NCBI GenBank assembly: GCA_948567375.1
Contig: OX419760.1
Location: forward strand, 12,896,001-12,960,000
Direction: 5' to 3'
Length of the DNA stretch: 64,000 nt
Source of the DNA: Lunularia cruciata
Lineage: Eukaryota; Streptophyta; Marchantiopsida; Lunulariales; Lunulariaceae
Shown one piece after another: positions 35,150 to 46,566 of this stretch. The notes under the pieces were generated by a model that did no database searches, had not been told where the DNA came from, and saw only the letters and a program-made list of their open reading frames with translations. The position numbers were made by a program, and so were the translations under genes. Position 1 is the stretch's first letter. The number at the start of each line of letters is the position of its first letter.

Positions 35150-36310
35150 TATCTAAGTTTCCTTTGTAAATCCGCCATCGTCATTTGACCAAACGTCAGA
35201 CCTATTGATTAAAGAATTATGTAAAATAAGACACACTAACACCCACTTTAACAAATAAGCATTTCTACTATTGTCTTTGAGTTGCACTCTTAGCTCACAA
35301 AGAGAATTTCATCTAGCTTTCAATACTCCTATACAATGCTCATTTATCACTCTTGCCTTTGCCAAATATTTATTAAACTCCTCCTTGTCCTATGATTGGG
35401 CCTGCTTGAAACCAAGGACTAGGTGATGCATGGGTACATAACCCAAATCACCTAAAAGGTACTCCTTTGTCTCAAAAGTGTGACAACTTCCTCTTTGGTT
35501 CAAATCATTCCATAGTGAGGATTTTTTCAAACAAGTCATGTCATGACATGACCTTGGCATTCCTACAAATAAAAAAATCAAATTATAATTTTAGTAAACC
35601 ATACAAAGAGGATCACCAATCATTGAAAAATACATAACAAAACAGTACATAACATAGAACGTACCTTATAATTCTCCTTTTCCTTTTATCATCACAAATC
35701 ACTTGGCCATTTATAGAGTACGAATCCTTGCGGCTGAAATGAATTTCCCCGTCCACTATTGGTTGAGCTACAAGAGGAAACATGTTCTATCTACCAAACC
35801 AACAAAACCAACAAAACCTTTCCATGCACAAATAGTGGATATCCTCCTCTCCTTGAGCTCAGCAAAGCAACTTGACTCCTCATCACATCTAATATGGCTG
35901 TCATAACTCTATCAATAAAAGCAATTGTTGAACCAACACTAATGCACCAAATATTAAACTCCATGCAACACAAGCTCCATTTCCATGATGCCCAAATCTA
36001 TCCAAGGCTAGGGCAACTTGGATTCACAAGGATGTTTGCTCTCTTTGGTAGCTTTTTTCAAAAATCGTGTGATTCTTAATCAAATCCACTAATGTTGAAA
36101 AAGAATTGACATCCATTCTAGTAAGCTGGAAAAAGGCCTTCATATTAAGATTCTAAAATAATTTATCACAAACTCTCTACTACAAGGGTAAGTAACACAA
36201 GGTTCCAAGTATTGATGAGTATGTGCATACTCCCCCCACTAATAAAAAATTCTAGCATATCTAAATTTTCTCCTAATTCTTTGTCTTTGTCTTCATCTTC
36301 TAATCCTTGT
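35150..36310 (-). pseudogene. PIF/Harbinger-like transposase (DDE_Tnp_4 type)
   Basis: Cut-and-paste transposase. Minus strand, right to left: an acidic start, MDVNSFSTLVDLIK, FGHHGNGACVAW, IAFIDRVMTAILDVM, FVGLVDRTC (first Asp), VDGEIHFSRKDSYSINGQ and ICDDKRKRRII, then an intron-like 102-bp gap (35,563-35,664, GTACGT to TTTGTAG), GMPRSCHDMTC (second Asp), YLLGDLGYVP and RVINEHCIGVLKAR (Glu). All three catalytic positions can be read, but stops and frameshifts are present and the splice joint is one base out of frame. It is head-to-head with the accessory ORF at 37,545. The N-terminal part recurs at 54,956-55,706. Confidence 0.87.
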
Positions 36311-37544
36311 AGAAATATCTCCAAATCTAACCAAATCATCCATTGAATACATTTTCTAATATTTCTAGTTAGTTCTACATGAGTGCTCCCTCTCGGTATG
36401 ACTTGACTTGATTCTTAATCACCATAGATAATTCCTTATTGGCAAAGAGGAATCTCTATTCTTTGTGCACAAAACAAAAAAGCAATCTCATAAATTTCAT
36501 TCTATAACAAGAAAACAAGTTCATGAATTTCATTTCATCACTCAAGGGGGAACAAGGTCATACATTTCATAGTCATACCAAGAGACAACAATCATAAATT
36601 TAACTTTTTTAAATAATGAAATTGAGGATTTTGGAGAGTAACCCTTCAAAAAAAATCACTCCTCCTTCTAACCTTCCCACAACATGCACTCAAATCTTCC
36701 CACTCCAAATTAATTCACTCCCCCTTCCAACTCTGGCTCTGGGTCTTTCAAATCTTCTTCTATTGTCAATTTTTGCATGCCCTCAAATCTTTCCACTCAT
36801 GGTCCCTCCAATCTTCCTCCGTGGTCAAAAATCACATTCCAGGTCATCTTGTGCATAAACCTATCAACTTTTGATTACCATGGGTGTTCTCAAACATCAT
36901 GGATGCTCCCTTTAGTGGCCGCCACTTTCATTATAACCTAAATGACATACTTTATTAACCCTAATACGTAATCAATGCACTACGGAGTGATAACAGAAGT
37001 TCCTTATCCTTTATTTTCTACAAACCACCTCATATGGAGTGTGCTAATAATAAGGAACTTGGCCCAAACTCAGTAGCGAGACACTTTCTCCCTCCCATTC
37101 ATACCCCATACGGATGTAGTCAATGCTTTGTAACTATAAAAAGTTATGAAACTTTGTATGACTATTTTTGAAACCCCCTATTGTTGCCCTTTTCTATCTA
37201 GTTATAAGAATAATGGACATGGGGGTTTAGTTACTTCCATGTGGCATGTTTTCTGTTGTCCATCTATCCTTCTCTCTTGTGCAATCAACAGAATTCACTC
37301 ATAAACAATGGCATTGCAATACTATGCCTTAGTATTACAATACTACTGCGGGAAAACTGAGCGTAGCGCCGTCCCAACTGCAATGGAGGTAGTTGGAATT
37401 CCAAAAAAGATTTCAGCTCCAAGTCCTCATGAAATTCCATCTTGAAATTCCATAGTATCAATCCTATTCATGAGAATGAGAGTGCCAATCCCATTCCATC
37501 CTCCATTTGTAGATTTCATGAGTTTTTAAAGGTGGTGTTTTCTA
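36311..37544. other. Spacer between transposase and accessory ORF
   Basis: About 1.2 kb between two divergent pseudogenes, where a shared promoter region would be expected. A plus-strand ORF at 36,616-36,858 is Pro/Leu-rich and unrecognised. No terminal inverted repeats could be fixed. Confidence 0.4.
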
Positions 37545-38001
37545 TGCCTTCCACAACCATGGTGAACAAAACTAAGCCCAACAAGGACTGAATCCAAATG
37601 ATAGTTCATCATTCTACATATATTATAGAGTGATTGGAAGATCAAAAACACTTTTGCACAAATTCACTATAGGAACAACAAAAAGCAAGTGCAAAAGACC
37701 ACGACATTTAGTTACATGGCTACTTACTTAGTGAGGTATAGTAAAGACTTTCCTTTGTCTATGATAGGTGATAATTGTATAAAAAGTGGGCATATTATAT
37801 GAAATTGGACAAAGAAGCAAGAGATCGGAGAGACAAGTGCACTCTAGAGGAACTCAAGGACAAAGAGTATAAATGGGATTGGAGAACCATTGACAACAAG
37901 TTAAATCACATTTTCCCTCATGGTGATTTGGATAGATACTATGTTTGAGAACATAGCAAACATTTTACTACTTGTGCTTGTAAATATGGGAATGGGTAGT
38001 G
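37545..38001 (+). pseudogene. Accessory ORF copy 2, 5' part
   Basis: Aligns with 26,610-27,000. MVNKTKPNKD is followed by a TGA in the same place as in copy 1. After a frame change come TTFSYMATYLVRYSKDFP, then WAYYMKLDKEARDR and YKWDWRTIDNKLNHI. Cut at 38,001 by the copia C LTR; resumes at 44,379. Confidence 0.7.
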
Positions 38002-38239
38002 TGTTAGGAGTTAACTCAGATCTTGAGTAACTCGAGTTAGTCTGATTATGGTCAGTTAGACTAGGGTTGTACTACTATATGAAAGAGCTAGTAAAAAGCT
38101 CTCTGGGACACATTAGTTTCAATATAAGCAAAGCTACTGGTGTGTTCCTATGAGCATAGCCCCAATGAGGTGAACCACATATTTTCATGTGTAGACCATG
38201 TTCCATGCATTTCTTGTGTATTACTGAATTGTACCTTCA
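38002..38239 (+). repeat. 5' LTR of copia C
   Basis: 238 bp, TGTTAGGAG to GTACCTTCA, matching 44,143-44,378. Confidence 0.93.
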
Positions 38240-38240
38240 A

Positions 38241-38258
38241 TTGGTATTAGAGCGAATC
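38241..38258 (+). promoter_or_regulatory. Copia C primer-binding site, tRNA-iMet
   Basis: TTGGTATTAGAGCGAATC, one change from the usual T-G-G-T-A-T-C-A-G-A-G-C core, one base after the LTR. Confidence 0.9.
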
Positions 38259-38261
38259 AGT

Positions 38262-38743
38262 TGAAAATAGGAAACTCTTGAGAGGAGGAGGAGGAGGAGG
38301 AGGAAGTAGAAGCATTGATTAATCGATCAATTGATTGTCAAGCAAGGCAATCAATTCTGTAGATGTTCTATTGGTATGTTAGTCATTTTTTTCTTTGAGG
38401 TAGTTGGTGGTGCTTCATCAAGGTACGTGGTGTGGATTTGGCTTTTGTGAGAAGGAGGTAGATGTTGTTGCAAAGCGGGAGTAGGAGGTAGGGTTGAGAA
38501 GAAGGTGTAGTTGGAGGTCAAAAGAAGGGATTGAGGTCAAAGTTTATAATCACAAATTGCACGCATTTTGGATGTCCATGTAGCTAGTTTCAAGGTACTT
38601 TAGAGAGCATCTATGCAAAAAGGAGGCTGTGTGGAGGGGAGCAGATGTAGTTGATGTAGTCAGCTCTGGTTTAGGTGTACAGGTTGTGACTATATGGGTA
38701 GTTGGGAACGCATGGAGTTGAGGAAAAGGAAAGCATAGGGAAA
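38262..38743 (+). other. Copia C leader, left part
   Basis: Contains a short GGA run (38,284-38,305) and purine-rich sequence. No coding sense on either strand was supported. It lies between the primer site and the captured gene fragment. Confidence 0.4.
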
Positions 38744-39515
38744 GAATTGAGAGAACACTTGTTTGAGATCTTTGTTTGTTACACTAGGATCCAATACACC
38801 AACAAATATTGTTGTGTTTTTTGGGTCATTATTGATTGGAAATGCAAGGGCAATTGGGGGCACACCATACACTTGAGGAGTTTGGTAAGGAGTAGCTGTA
38901 GGAGAAGCTTATGGATTGATTTGTTGGGTAGGTCCAATTGACTTCGTTAGCATGGTGGCACTAATTTGCATTGGTCTGCTAGAATAGTAGATGCCCTTCA
39001 TTTTGGTCATTGCTAGATTTCTCTCCATCCCTTTTTTTCTCACTTTTAGTCAATATGCAAAACAAGTAGGAATACTCTAAGTTTTAGTACCCTCACCACT
39101 AAAATGGTTTGCTAGGGAGGAAGTTGTTCTCAATATTGAGGTTTGAGAAGAAGATGAGATATCATTATCATAAACAGCTAGATATCTTGAGGGCTAAAGG
39201 CTTCATGATTCATCTATGACTCGCCTTGCTTTCTTTTGCTGCATAGCAGCTGGGCTGAAAAGTTTGAAATGTCTCTTGTAGCATATAATGGTAACATTAG
39301 GAGCCAGATTGCCCCCAAATTTAGAGTGCTCAAGATCCGCCTCCGGCTGCCTCTTTCCTATCCTAAATGATGCCCGATAAAGTCTAAGTGGTTTCTCTAT
39401 TTGAGGCATCAAAAAACCATTATAACCCTACGGTATTTTCTCTACAGATACGTGGGATGTGAACTCCAAAAAACCATATCCGGAGTAACCTGTTTGCTTG
39501 TTGCAAATATTTTTT
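38744..39515 (-). pseudogene. Captured fragment of an RBP45/RBP47-like RNA-binding protein gene
   Basis: Antisense to copia C, in its leader. Minus-strand reading: NKQTGYSGYGFLEFTSH (end of RRM1), YNGFLMPQ, then LRLYRASFRIGKRQPEADLE and HSKFGGNLAPNVT (RRM2), VIDES, an unmatched stretch of about 160 bp (about 39,040-39,202), MERNLAMTKMKGIYYSSRPM, QISATMLTKS, a linker, and NDPKNTTIFVGVLDPSVTNK, DLKQVFSQF (RRM3 start). Family knowledge: RBP45/47 proteins have three RRMs with exactly these linkers (RLNWASFG, STRPMRIS, NNTTIFVGGLD types). The unmatched stretch may be an intron or insertion. Nothing RRM-like follows left of 38,744. Two stops are visible; no function is expected. Confidence 0.85.
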
Positions 39516-40058
39516 TAGTACAAACATCTCTAGTATGAACAAAACACATGTGCAAGGACTGACTTAGGTTGGAGTGGAGTTGTAGCATTGATCTAATTTT
39601 ATGTTAAGCCAAATAATTTGTCAGGATCTAGTTGTGTATTACTATAGTTGGTTGTATTACACTATCAATCAATGGGTATTATCAGAGTTCCAATTGTGAG
39701 GGAAGATTGATGGAGTAGTAGAGATATTTTGGCAAAAGAGTAGATTTGAGTAGTGACTTCGACAATGCTCACAACAACTACCATGAAGAGCCTGAGCTTT
39801 AGAGCTTTAGATAGGAAAAGTAGAGAAACCTATTGGCAAAGAAAACCTTCTCATGCCACAAGCTTCAAAGATTATATCTTCCTCTACATTGAAAGAAGTT
39901 TTGACAAATCTTAAAAGAGCAAGCCTTGTAGTGGAAGCGATAGCAGCTGCCAAGAACCACTTTTGCCACCTTTTACCATCAAGCAAGCATTGGAGGCTGC
40001 AACTTGAAGCTGATTTTGGCCTTCTTTATTCAAGCTAAGTGGAGGGAATTTTTGAGAA
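39516..40058 (+). other. Copia C leader, right part with a second primer-site-like word
   Basis: At 39,631-39,687 GTTGTGTATTACTATAG is followed by GGGTATTATCAGAG, which resembles the LTR end (CTTGTGTATTACTGAA) and primer site at 38,215-38,258. The captured fragment thus lies between two LTR-end/primer-site-like sequences. The rest up to gag is unremarkable. Confidence 0.5.
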
Positions 40059-40953
40059 TTGGTGAGGGACGGCCAAGCAATAAGAAACGGCAAGATGGCA
40101 GTCATGAAGTCCAGAGGTGCCAAATTTGACATTGCCAAGTATGATGGATGCTCTACTTATCTCCTATGGGAGCATCAGGTGAAAGGTATGCTCAAGGCCA
40201 ATGGTTTTGGAAAATTATTGAGACCCAAGACTGATTTTGTGTTAGAGGATGATTGGAACTACATGCAAGAGAAAGTTGTATACACAACTATTTTACATCA
40301 CAACCACATGTTATCAAGTAGTTGGGTGAGTACAAGGACTACATTACTCTTTTTGATGAGCTACAACAAAAGTATCATCAAAAAGAGTTATCAAATTGTC
40401 TCTACACTTCCTTGAAGTTGATGAGCTTCAAGATGAAGGAAAATAGGACCAAGATACAAGATCATATCGATGCTCTTAATGATCTTTTTGTGGACTTGCA
40501 GAATCTTGGAGAGGACCTGAGTGATGAGAGAAAGACCCTCCACCTATTGAGTTCTCTCCCTTCATCCTACCATTCCTTGTCACAAGTGTTACTACATCAT
40601 GATAGGAAGACCATCACCTACAAGGAGGTAGTGAGTGCTCTGTTAATAGATGAGCTTCAACAGAAGATGATGTACCTTCTCAACCCTTGACTTCTTTAGG
40701 AATAGTGTTGAATGTGAATTGTGGAAGAACTCAAAAGTGGATAGATGATGGGGAGCAGAGATCTAAGACTAGATCTTGGTTTGGAGAGAGATCCCAAGAC
40801 CAAAAGACCTTGCTCTATTGGAATTGTGGGAAAGCTGGCCATCTCAAGAGAGATTGTCATGGCAACGCAATCAAGCTTTCTTTAGCAAATGTTGCAAAAG
40901 ACAACAAGGAAGAAGAAGAGGATGACCTGCTTGATGATGACTATGCTCTATGA
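40059..40953 (+). pseudogene. Copia C gag with zinc knuckle
   Basis: Three overlapping frames give KFDIAKYDGCSTYLLWEHQV, KGMLKANGFGKLLRP, IQDHIDALNDLFVDLQNLGE, LHLLSSLPSSYHSLSQVLL and the knuckle YWNCGKAGHLKRDC. This is the copia gag (UBN2-type) pattern. The first Cys of the knuckle is Tyr. Frameshifts occur near 40,320 and 40,687. First Met at 40,059. Confidence 0.87.
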
Positions 40954-42412
40954 CACCAATAGTATGCCCTTTACACTTCATTTCAACAAAGGAGAGATAA
41001 ATAGATTCTAGATTTTGCTTGTTCATACCATATGTGTTGCAAATGAGAGTTCTTTAGTTCTTACTTGATATCAATTGGTTCAATTTTGATGGGGAATGAT
41101 CACCTTTGTTGAATTGCATGCATTCAATTTGTTAAGATCCAAAAGTTTGATGTTCTTGTGTGCACATTGACTAATGTTAGGCATATCCTTGACATGAGGA
41201 AGAACTTGATATCTCTTGGCATGTTAGACATAAATGGTATTCAATGGGAACTAGTTGATGGTGTAATTGAGTCATGGCTAGGAGAAAAGTCATATTGAAG
41301 GGAAATGGGCACAAGAATATATTTGTGATAGAGTGCAATATTTTTTGTGGAGAAGCTCATGCTACTAAATCTTAAGATATGATTGATTGCTTGTGGCATT
41401 CAAGGCTAGGTCACATTAGTGAGAAGAGCATTAAAGACTTTATTTCTACTCTACATCTATATCTAGTAGATTAGAATTTTGTGAGCATTGTGTACTAGGG
41501 AAGCACATAAGACTCCTTTCAGCATTGGATCTCATAGTTCCAAGGAAATTCTTGATTATATACATAGTGATGTGTGGGGCTCATCCTTTACTCCCTCACA
41601 TTTTGGAAAGCTATACTATGTATCTTTCATTGATGATTAGTCAAGGTATGGATTTATTTCCTATATCCAAATTTGAGGTCTTTTTCACTTTCAAGAAGTG
41701 GAAAGCACAAGTGATCTCAAACTAGTAAGAAAGTGATATTTTTGCAATTAGATAACGGTGGGGAATACAATTTTGGAGAATTTGAGGTGTATTGTCAACA
41801 AGAAGGGATAACTCACCATCTTACTATAATATATACTCCATAGCATAATGGTGTTGCTGAGCAGCTCAATCAAACATTATTGGAGCGGATGAGGAGTATG
41901 TTGAGCCAATCAAGTTTATCGTATTCATTTTAGCTAAAGTTGTCAACATTGAAGCTTATTTGATAAATCTTCCTCCTTCCGGTGCAATTGATTACATGAA
42001 ACCGTTTGAGCTAAGGCACAAATGGCCTGCAGATTACAATTGTTTAGTAGTCTTTGGATGTCATGCATATCCTCTCATACCCAAGGAAAGTAGATCTAAG
42101 CTAGATCTTACTTCCAAGAAATATGTTTTTCTTGGCTACTATAGTGGTGTGAAGGGTTACAGGTTGTGGGATACCCTCACTTGTAAATTGATTGTCAATA
42201 GAGATGTTTTGTTCAATGAGTCTAGATCATTGACCAAGGGGGAGAAACTAAGGCTCCTCATATTGACAAGGAGAAAATCTCCCCTAAATATTGTTGAGGG
42301 AGAGATTAATTACGATGGTTTTCATGATGAGGCACAAGGAGGTGCTCCCACAGAGAAGCAAGGTCCCCAAATTGAGGACTTACAAGAGTGTGAGGAGATT
42401 GGTGAACCTTAA
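40954..42412 (+). pseudogene. Copia C protease remnant and integrase
   Basis: ILDFACSYHMC (about 41,005) stands where the protease active site D-S-G-C/A-S-x-H-M is expected, with Ser-Gly replaced. DCLWHSRLGHISEKSIKD (41,380) is the GAG-pre-integrase motif, then EILDYIHSDVWGSSF, SFIDD, GVAEQLNQTLLERMRSML and a 150-codon open frame (41,960-42,412) with LVVFGCHAYPL and KYVFLGYYSGVKGYRLWD. The order matches copia integrase; several stops. Confidence 0.87.
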
Positions 42413-43815
42413 TACATGTCAGCACACAAGAAGATCAAGTCAAGTCATCAACAAAGGAGGACATCTGGATGCTCTATTTCTGCTCTTGAATGATTTGGAA
42501 AATGTGCTGATTCAACATAGTTAGGATATGAGGATATCTCTCTTGATGATGATTATGGTATAGTTTTGATCTTGGAAGAAGAAGAACCTTCTTCATACAA
42601 TGAGGCTCTAGCTTTGATAGACAAGCATGAGTGGAATGCAGAAATGCAGAGAAGGATGCAATCATTGATTGGCAACAAGACTTGGAAGTTAGTGAAGCTT
42701 CTAAAACATCAATAATTGGTGGAGAGTAAGTGGGTCTAAAAGTTGAAAGATAGCCCTATTGATGGAGAAAAGAAGATTTACAGGGCCAGATTGGTGGCCA
42801 AGGGATTCACACAAGAAAAAAGTGTGGATTACAATGTAGGTCTAGTCACAAGTTGCCAAGTATGCCACTATTTTCTTGTTGTGTGTATTGTGACTTTCTT
42901 TGGTCTTATCTTAGATCAAATGGATGTTGTCACTGCTTTCCTCTATGGCAATTTAGATGTGGTGATCTTCATGAGATAGCCTATGGCCTTGTGAAGAAAA
43001 GCAAGAAGATATGGTCTGCAGATTGCTAAAATCCTTTATGGATTGAAGCAAGCCCTTAGATAGTGGAACAAATGCTTTGATGATTTCATGAGGTCACAAG
43101 ATTTAAACACATTGTGTTTGATCCTTGTGTATAAATGAAGAATGTGAGTAATGAAGTCTTTGACTTCATTATTCTGGTACTTTATGTGGATGACATGCTT
43201 ATTGCAGTTGGGAATAGATCTAATGTTGATAAGCTCAAAGCTCTCTTGAGTTTTGAGTTTAGAATGAAAGATCTTGGTACATCAAGGAGGATTTGGGATG
43301 GATGTCCAAAGAAACTTGGAGGATAGAAAGTTGTGGTTAACTCAAGAGAAGTATGCTAGAAAGGTACTTGCAAGATTTAACATGGAGAATTGCAAGGCTA
43401 TGAAGTCTATCCTCATATATCTCAAGGATATGTTGGATTTTGGCCTTGTGTTTGATGCTAAATCCTACACAATGCCAAATCACTTATTTGCTATGTAGAT
43501 GCTAAGTATGACAAGATTTGGATGGGAGGAAATCTACAACTGAGTATGTGTTCACACTTAGAGATGGATGCATAAGCTGGAGATTTACATTGCAAAAGTC
43601 CATAGCTCAATCTACTACAGAAGCTGAGTATGTAGTGGCAGTGGAAGTAGCAAAGAAAGCAATTTGGTTAGATAAGCTTATCTTAGAGATGGGATTGACA
43701 CATGATTTTGTGAATCATCATTGTGTTAACCTGAGTGGTTTACACCTAGGTATGAATCAGGTGATGGAAAGTAGAGTGAAGCACATCAACATCAGGTATC
43801 ATTTTCTCAGATAGG
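42413..43815 (+). pseudogene. Copia C reverse transcriptase and RNase H
   Basis: EWNAEMQRRMQSLIGNKTWK, RARLVAKGFTQEKSVDYN, LDQMDVVTAFLYGNLD, ILYGLKQALR, LVLYVDDMLIAVGNRS (YVDD box intact) and FRMKDLG are copia RT. After a deletion come DGRKSTTEYVFTLRDGCISW, QKSIAQSTTEAEYVVAVE and KHINIRYHFLR, copia RNase H. Most of the stretch between RT and RNase H is missing, and a one-base shift lies near 43,515. Confidence 0.9.
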
Positions 43816-44130
43816 CTATGTTTGACACAATGATTGAGCTAGTCAAGATTGACAATAAACTCAATCCTATTGATGCTTCTACCAAAATGATTTCTTTGGA
43901 GAGTTTTTTGAGACATCATATCAAATTGTAGATGTTGCATATGGGCATAAGTAGACTATATTAGTAGTTTTTTTTATCTCTATATATATGATTTTACTCT
44001 ATCCTATTTAGGCTACGGCTTAATTCTAGTTAACTCAAGTTTATAGAGGGACCTATGTTAGGTTTCCTTCTAGGACTTCTCGTAAATTAATCATAGAGGT
44101 TATAGAGGTTAAGGACCACAAGACATGAGT

Positions 44131-44142
44131 CAAGGGGGAGAT
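44131..44142 (+). promoter_or_regulatory. Copia C polypurine tract
   Basis: CAAGGGGGAGAT directly before the 3' LTR; the plus-strand primer site of LTR elements. Confidence 0.9.
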
Positions 44143-44378
44143 TGTTAAAATTTGACTCAAGTCTTGAGTAACTTGAGCTAGTCTTATTGTGGTCAGTTAG
44201 ACTAGGGCTGGACTACTATATGAGAGAGCTAGTAGAAGCTCTATGGGACACAATAGTTTCAATATAAGTAAAGCTATTGGTTTTTTCCTATGACATGGCC
44301 TCAATGAGGTGAACCACATATTTTCTTGTGTCAACCATGTTCCATATATTTCTTGTGTATTATTGAATTGGACCTTCA
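44143..44378 (+). repeat. 3' LTR of copia C
   Basis: 236 bp, TGTTAAAAT to GGACCTTCA; pair of 38,002-38,239. Confidence 0.93.
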
Positions 44379-44960
44379 AAGTGATATGAATATAGATGAA
44401 AGTGTGGAGAGAAGATGGGAGTCAAAGTAAGGGAGAGGAATATCTTAGACAAGAAGACACTCCTATCTCCACTACCACACAAGTATTTCATTACCTAAGT
44501 CAAGCTTCTTTTTTTATCCCAAGCACTTAAGGGGTTGAGCTAGGTGCAAAAGACTATCTGCATGGGCTAGAGGAACAAATTCTTGATGATACTAATCTAA
44601 TTTCCTCTATAGTGGATGAGATTCAACAAGGAGAGAAAGAAAGAGATAAGCATAGAGACCGTGAGATTAAGCAAAGTACCATTTTGAAAGAGATTTCTAA
44701 GATAACATTGATAGCAGCTTTTCTCAAGATTTGGGTAAGATCACCACCTTGAAGATAGAGACCATAGAAGCAAGGGAGAGATGCATATTAACAGAAATTT
44801 AAGTTCTCAATGCGGCCAAGATGGAGAAGATGCAAGTGAAAGTAGAAGCAAAAAAGGAGAAGGTCAAATCTTAAAAGATTAAAATTGAGGTAGAGAAGAG
44901 GTTGTGTGTGAGAAGAAAAGGAGATCCAGGCAGAAAAATTGAGACTCAAAAAATCCTATA
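44379..44960 (+). pseudogene. Accessory ORF copy 2, 3' part
   Basis: Continues the ORF cut at 38,001. Reads LEEQILDDTNLISSIVDEIQ, QGEKERDKHRDREIKQS, ILKEISKITLIAAF, then a charged tail (KMEKMQVKVEAKKEKVKS) like the basic coiled-coil tail of copy 1. Stops present. Confidence 0.6.
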
Positions 44961-44984
44961 ATGGAGTGACTGAGAACTGATTGA

Positions 44985-45475
44985 AAATGACAATTTTGTT
45001 CAAATTTTCTCTTCAAGGGTTAAGTGAATTTAGATGTTATATTGAATGGTATACTTTTGTATGTGGCTTGTGTACTCTAGTGTGCATTGGAGACCATTAT
45101 TCTATACATTGGTATGCACTCATATGTGTTATCATACATTGGAGACCGGTGGAACTTGTTGAAAAAAGGCATGTGATGCTACGTTTTTTTCTCTTGAGAG
45201 GTCAAAGTAGCCTAATACCCATTAGTATGCACTCATTTGTGTTGATGTGCACTTGTATGTATTGGTGAGCATTGGAGATTGTTGTGGTGTGAGCTAGATT
45301 GCACCATAGTGTGTGCTAGAAAAATTATAGGCTTTGTAGAATAGGGTGTGTATTTTGATATGCACTTGTATGCATAGAGCGCATTGAGGGTTACGCCATA
45401 ATGAACATTTATATGTGCTTGTGTGGGTTTGGTATGGATAGGTGCGTGCTTGGAGTTTAAGGGTTTAGGCTAACA
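44985..45475 (+). repeat. Array 4 of short TG-rich motifs
   Basis: Variants of TATGCACTCATATGTGTT, ATTGGAGACC and GTGTGTGCT recur. Same position relative to the accessory ORF as array 1, with a more diverged motif. Confidence 0.45.
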
Positions 45476-45689
45476 TTGTGGGGGTGAAAAAAAGATTATG
45501 AGATATTAAATTCATTAATAACACAATAAAAATTTGGACAATGAAAAAGAAACGAGACTAAATGATATGGGTAAAATATGTATGTATATGTAAAACAAAG
45601 AGTTGTCTCCAAGAGATTTGTATACATGAAGTGATATCCTTAGTAAAAGATTGTATATACAACATACAATGGAGTTTTTTCTCTAGTAC

Positions 45690-46566
45690 ACCCTAGTGCT
45701 ATCATGTGTTGTAATAGTGGGCTAAATGCTATTCAAAGCCATAGTAGTGTGAATGACATCCTCATCCATGGTGTCCTATGTAGTGGGTTGAAAGGTATCC
45801 TCTACAATGACATCTTTTGAATATATATCTAGTGGAAGTTGCTTTATTGTTGTTGCATTGAGGCACTAAATAATGTATCTACCAATCAACATGGGACTAT
45901 ATCTCCACATGATTTTCCACTTCCTCTCATGCATAGGTGGATCCTAAAAGGTGGCTGCAAACCATCATTGGATTTACACTATAATCCTTAAGACAACCCG
46001 AGGAGGAAACTTCCTTAAGGAGGAATTCAATAGTAGAGCTTGTGTCTCTTCTAAATCTACCTAAGTGAACTATCAAGAGATCCCAAAGGGAAGTGTATGA
46101 ATCAGCTCTAGTAGGAAAGGAGTAAAGAAGAGAGGGTGGATAAAACCATGTTGATGGTTCCTATAGTATGGGAGGAGAAATGCATTATCAATAATCAATG
46201 TATCTTGACGTGTAGACCTAATGCAATAAAAGTACTATATGGTCTATTGGCAAAATCTCTCCAATAGTCATGGTACCCATCTATATAATCAAGCAAGCCC
46301 ATAAGTCATGCCTTGTGTACTCCTTCAAGTAGGAAACCCTCATCCCACATGACTAGAGGATCCACCCACAATCTACCCTCATGTTATCCATCCAAATGAT
46401 GACCTCAAACTCAATCACACAATACTCAATGAACTCTCTAATATTGGTTGTAGCACATACCAAATGGTAGCTCTCTTGACATAACATAACCATCCACACT
46501 ATAGCACCAAGTCTGACCATTGGAAGTAGAGATGATTGCTATCCCATATGATATCCACCAAACATC
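45690..46566 (-). pseudogene. Unrecognised minus-strand ORF, copy 2, left part
   Basis: Aligns with 28,440-29,230; YYRNHQHGFIHPLFF matches YYRNHPHGVIHPTYF. Interrupted at 46,566 by E3 after ACATC and resumed at 52,958. Confidence 0.55.

Larger units (their letters stand above)
38002..44378 (+). mobile_element. Ty1/copia element C, full length, decayed
   Basis: Plus-strand order LTR, iMet primer site, long leader, gag, protease remnant, integrase, RT, RNase H, polypurine tract, LTR; 6,377 bp. Flanks are TAGTG (37,997-38,001) and AAGTG (44,379-44,383), a 5-bp duplication with one change. It splits accessory ORF copy 2. By hand count the two LTRs differ at about 31 positions of 238, so it is old. 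The leader carries an antisense host gene fragment. Confidence 0.92.
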
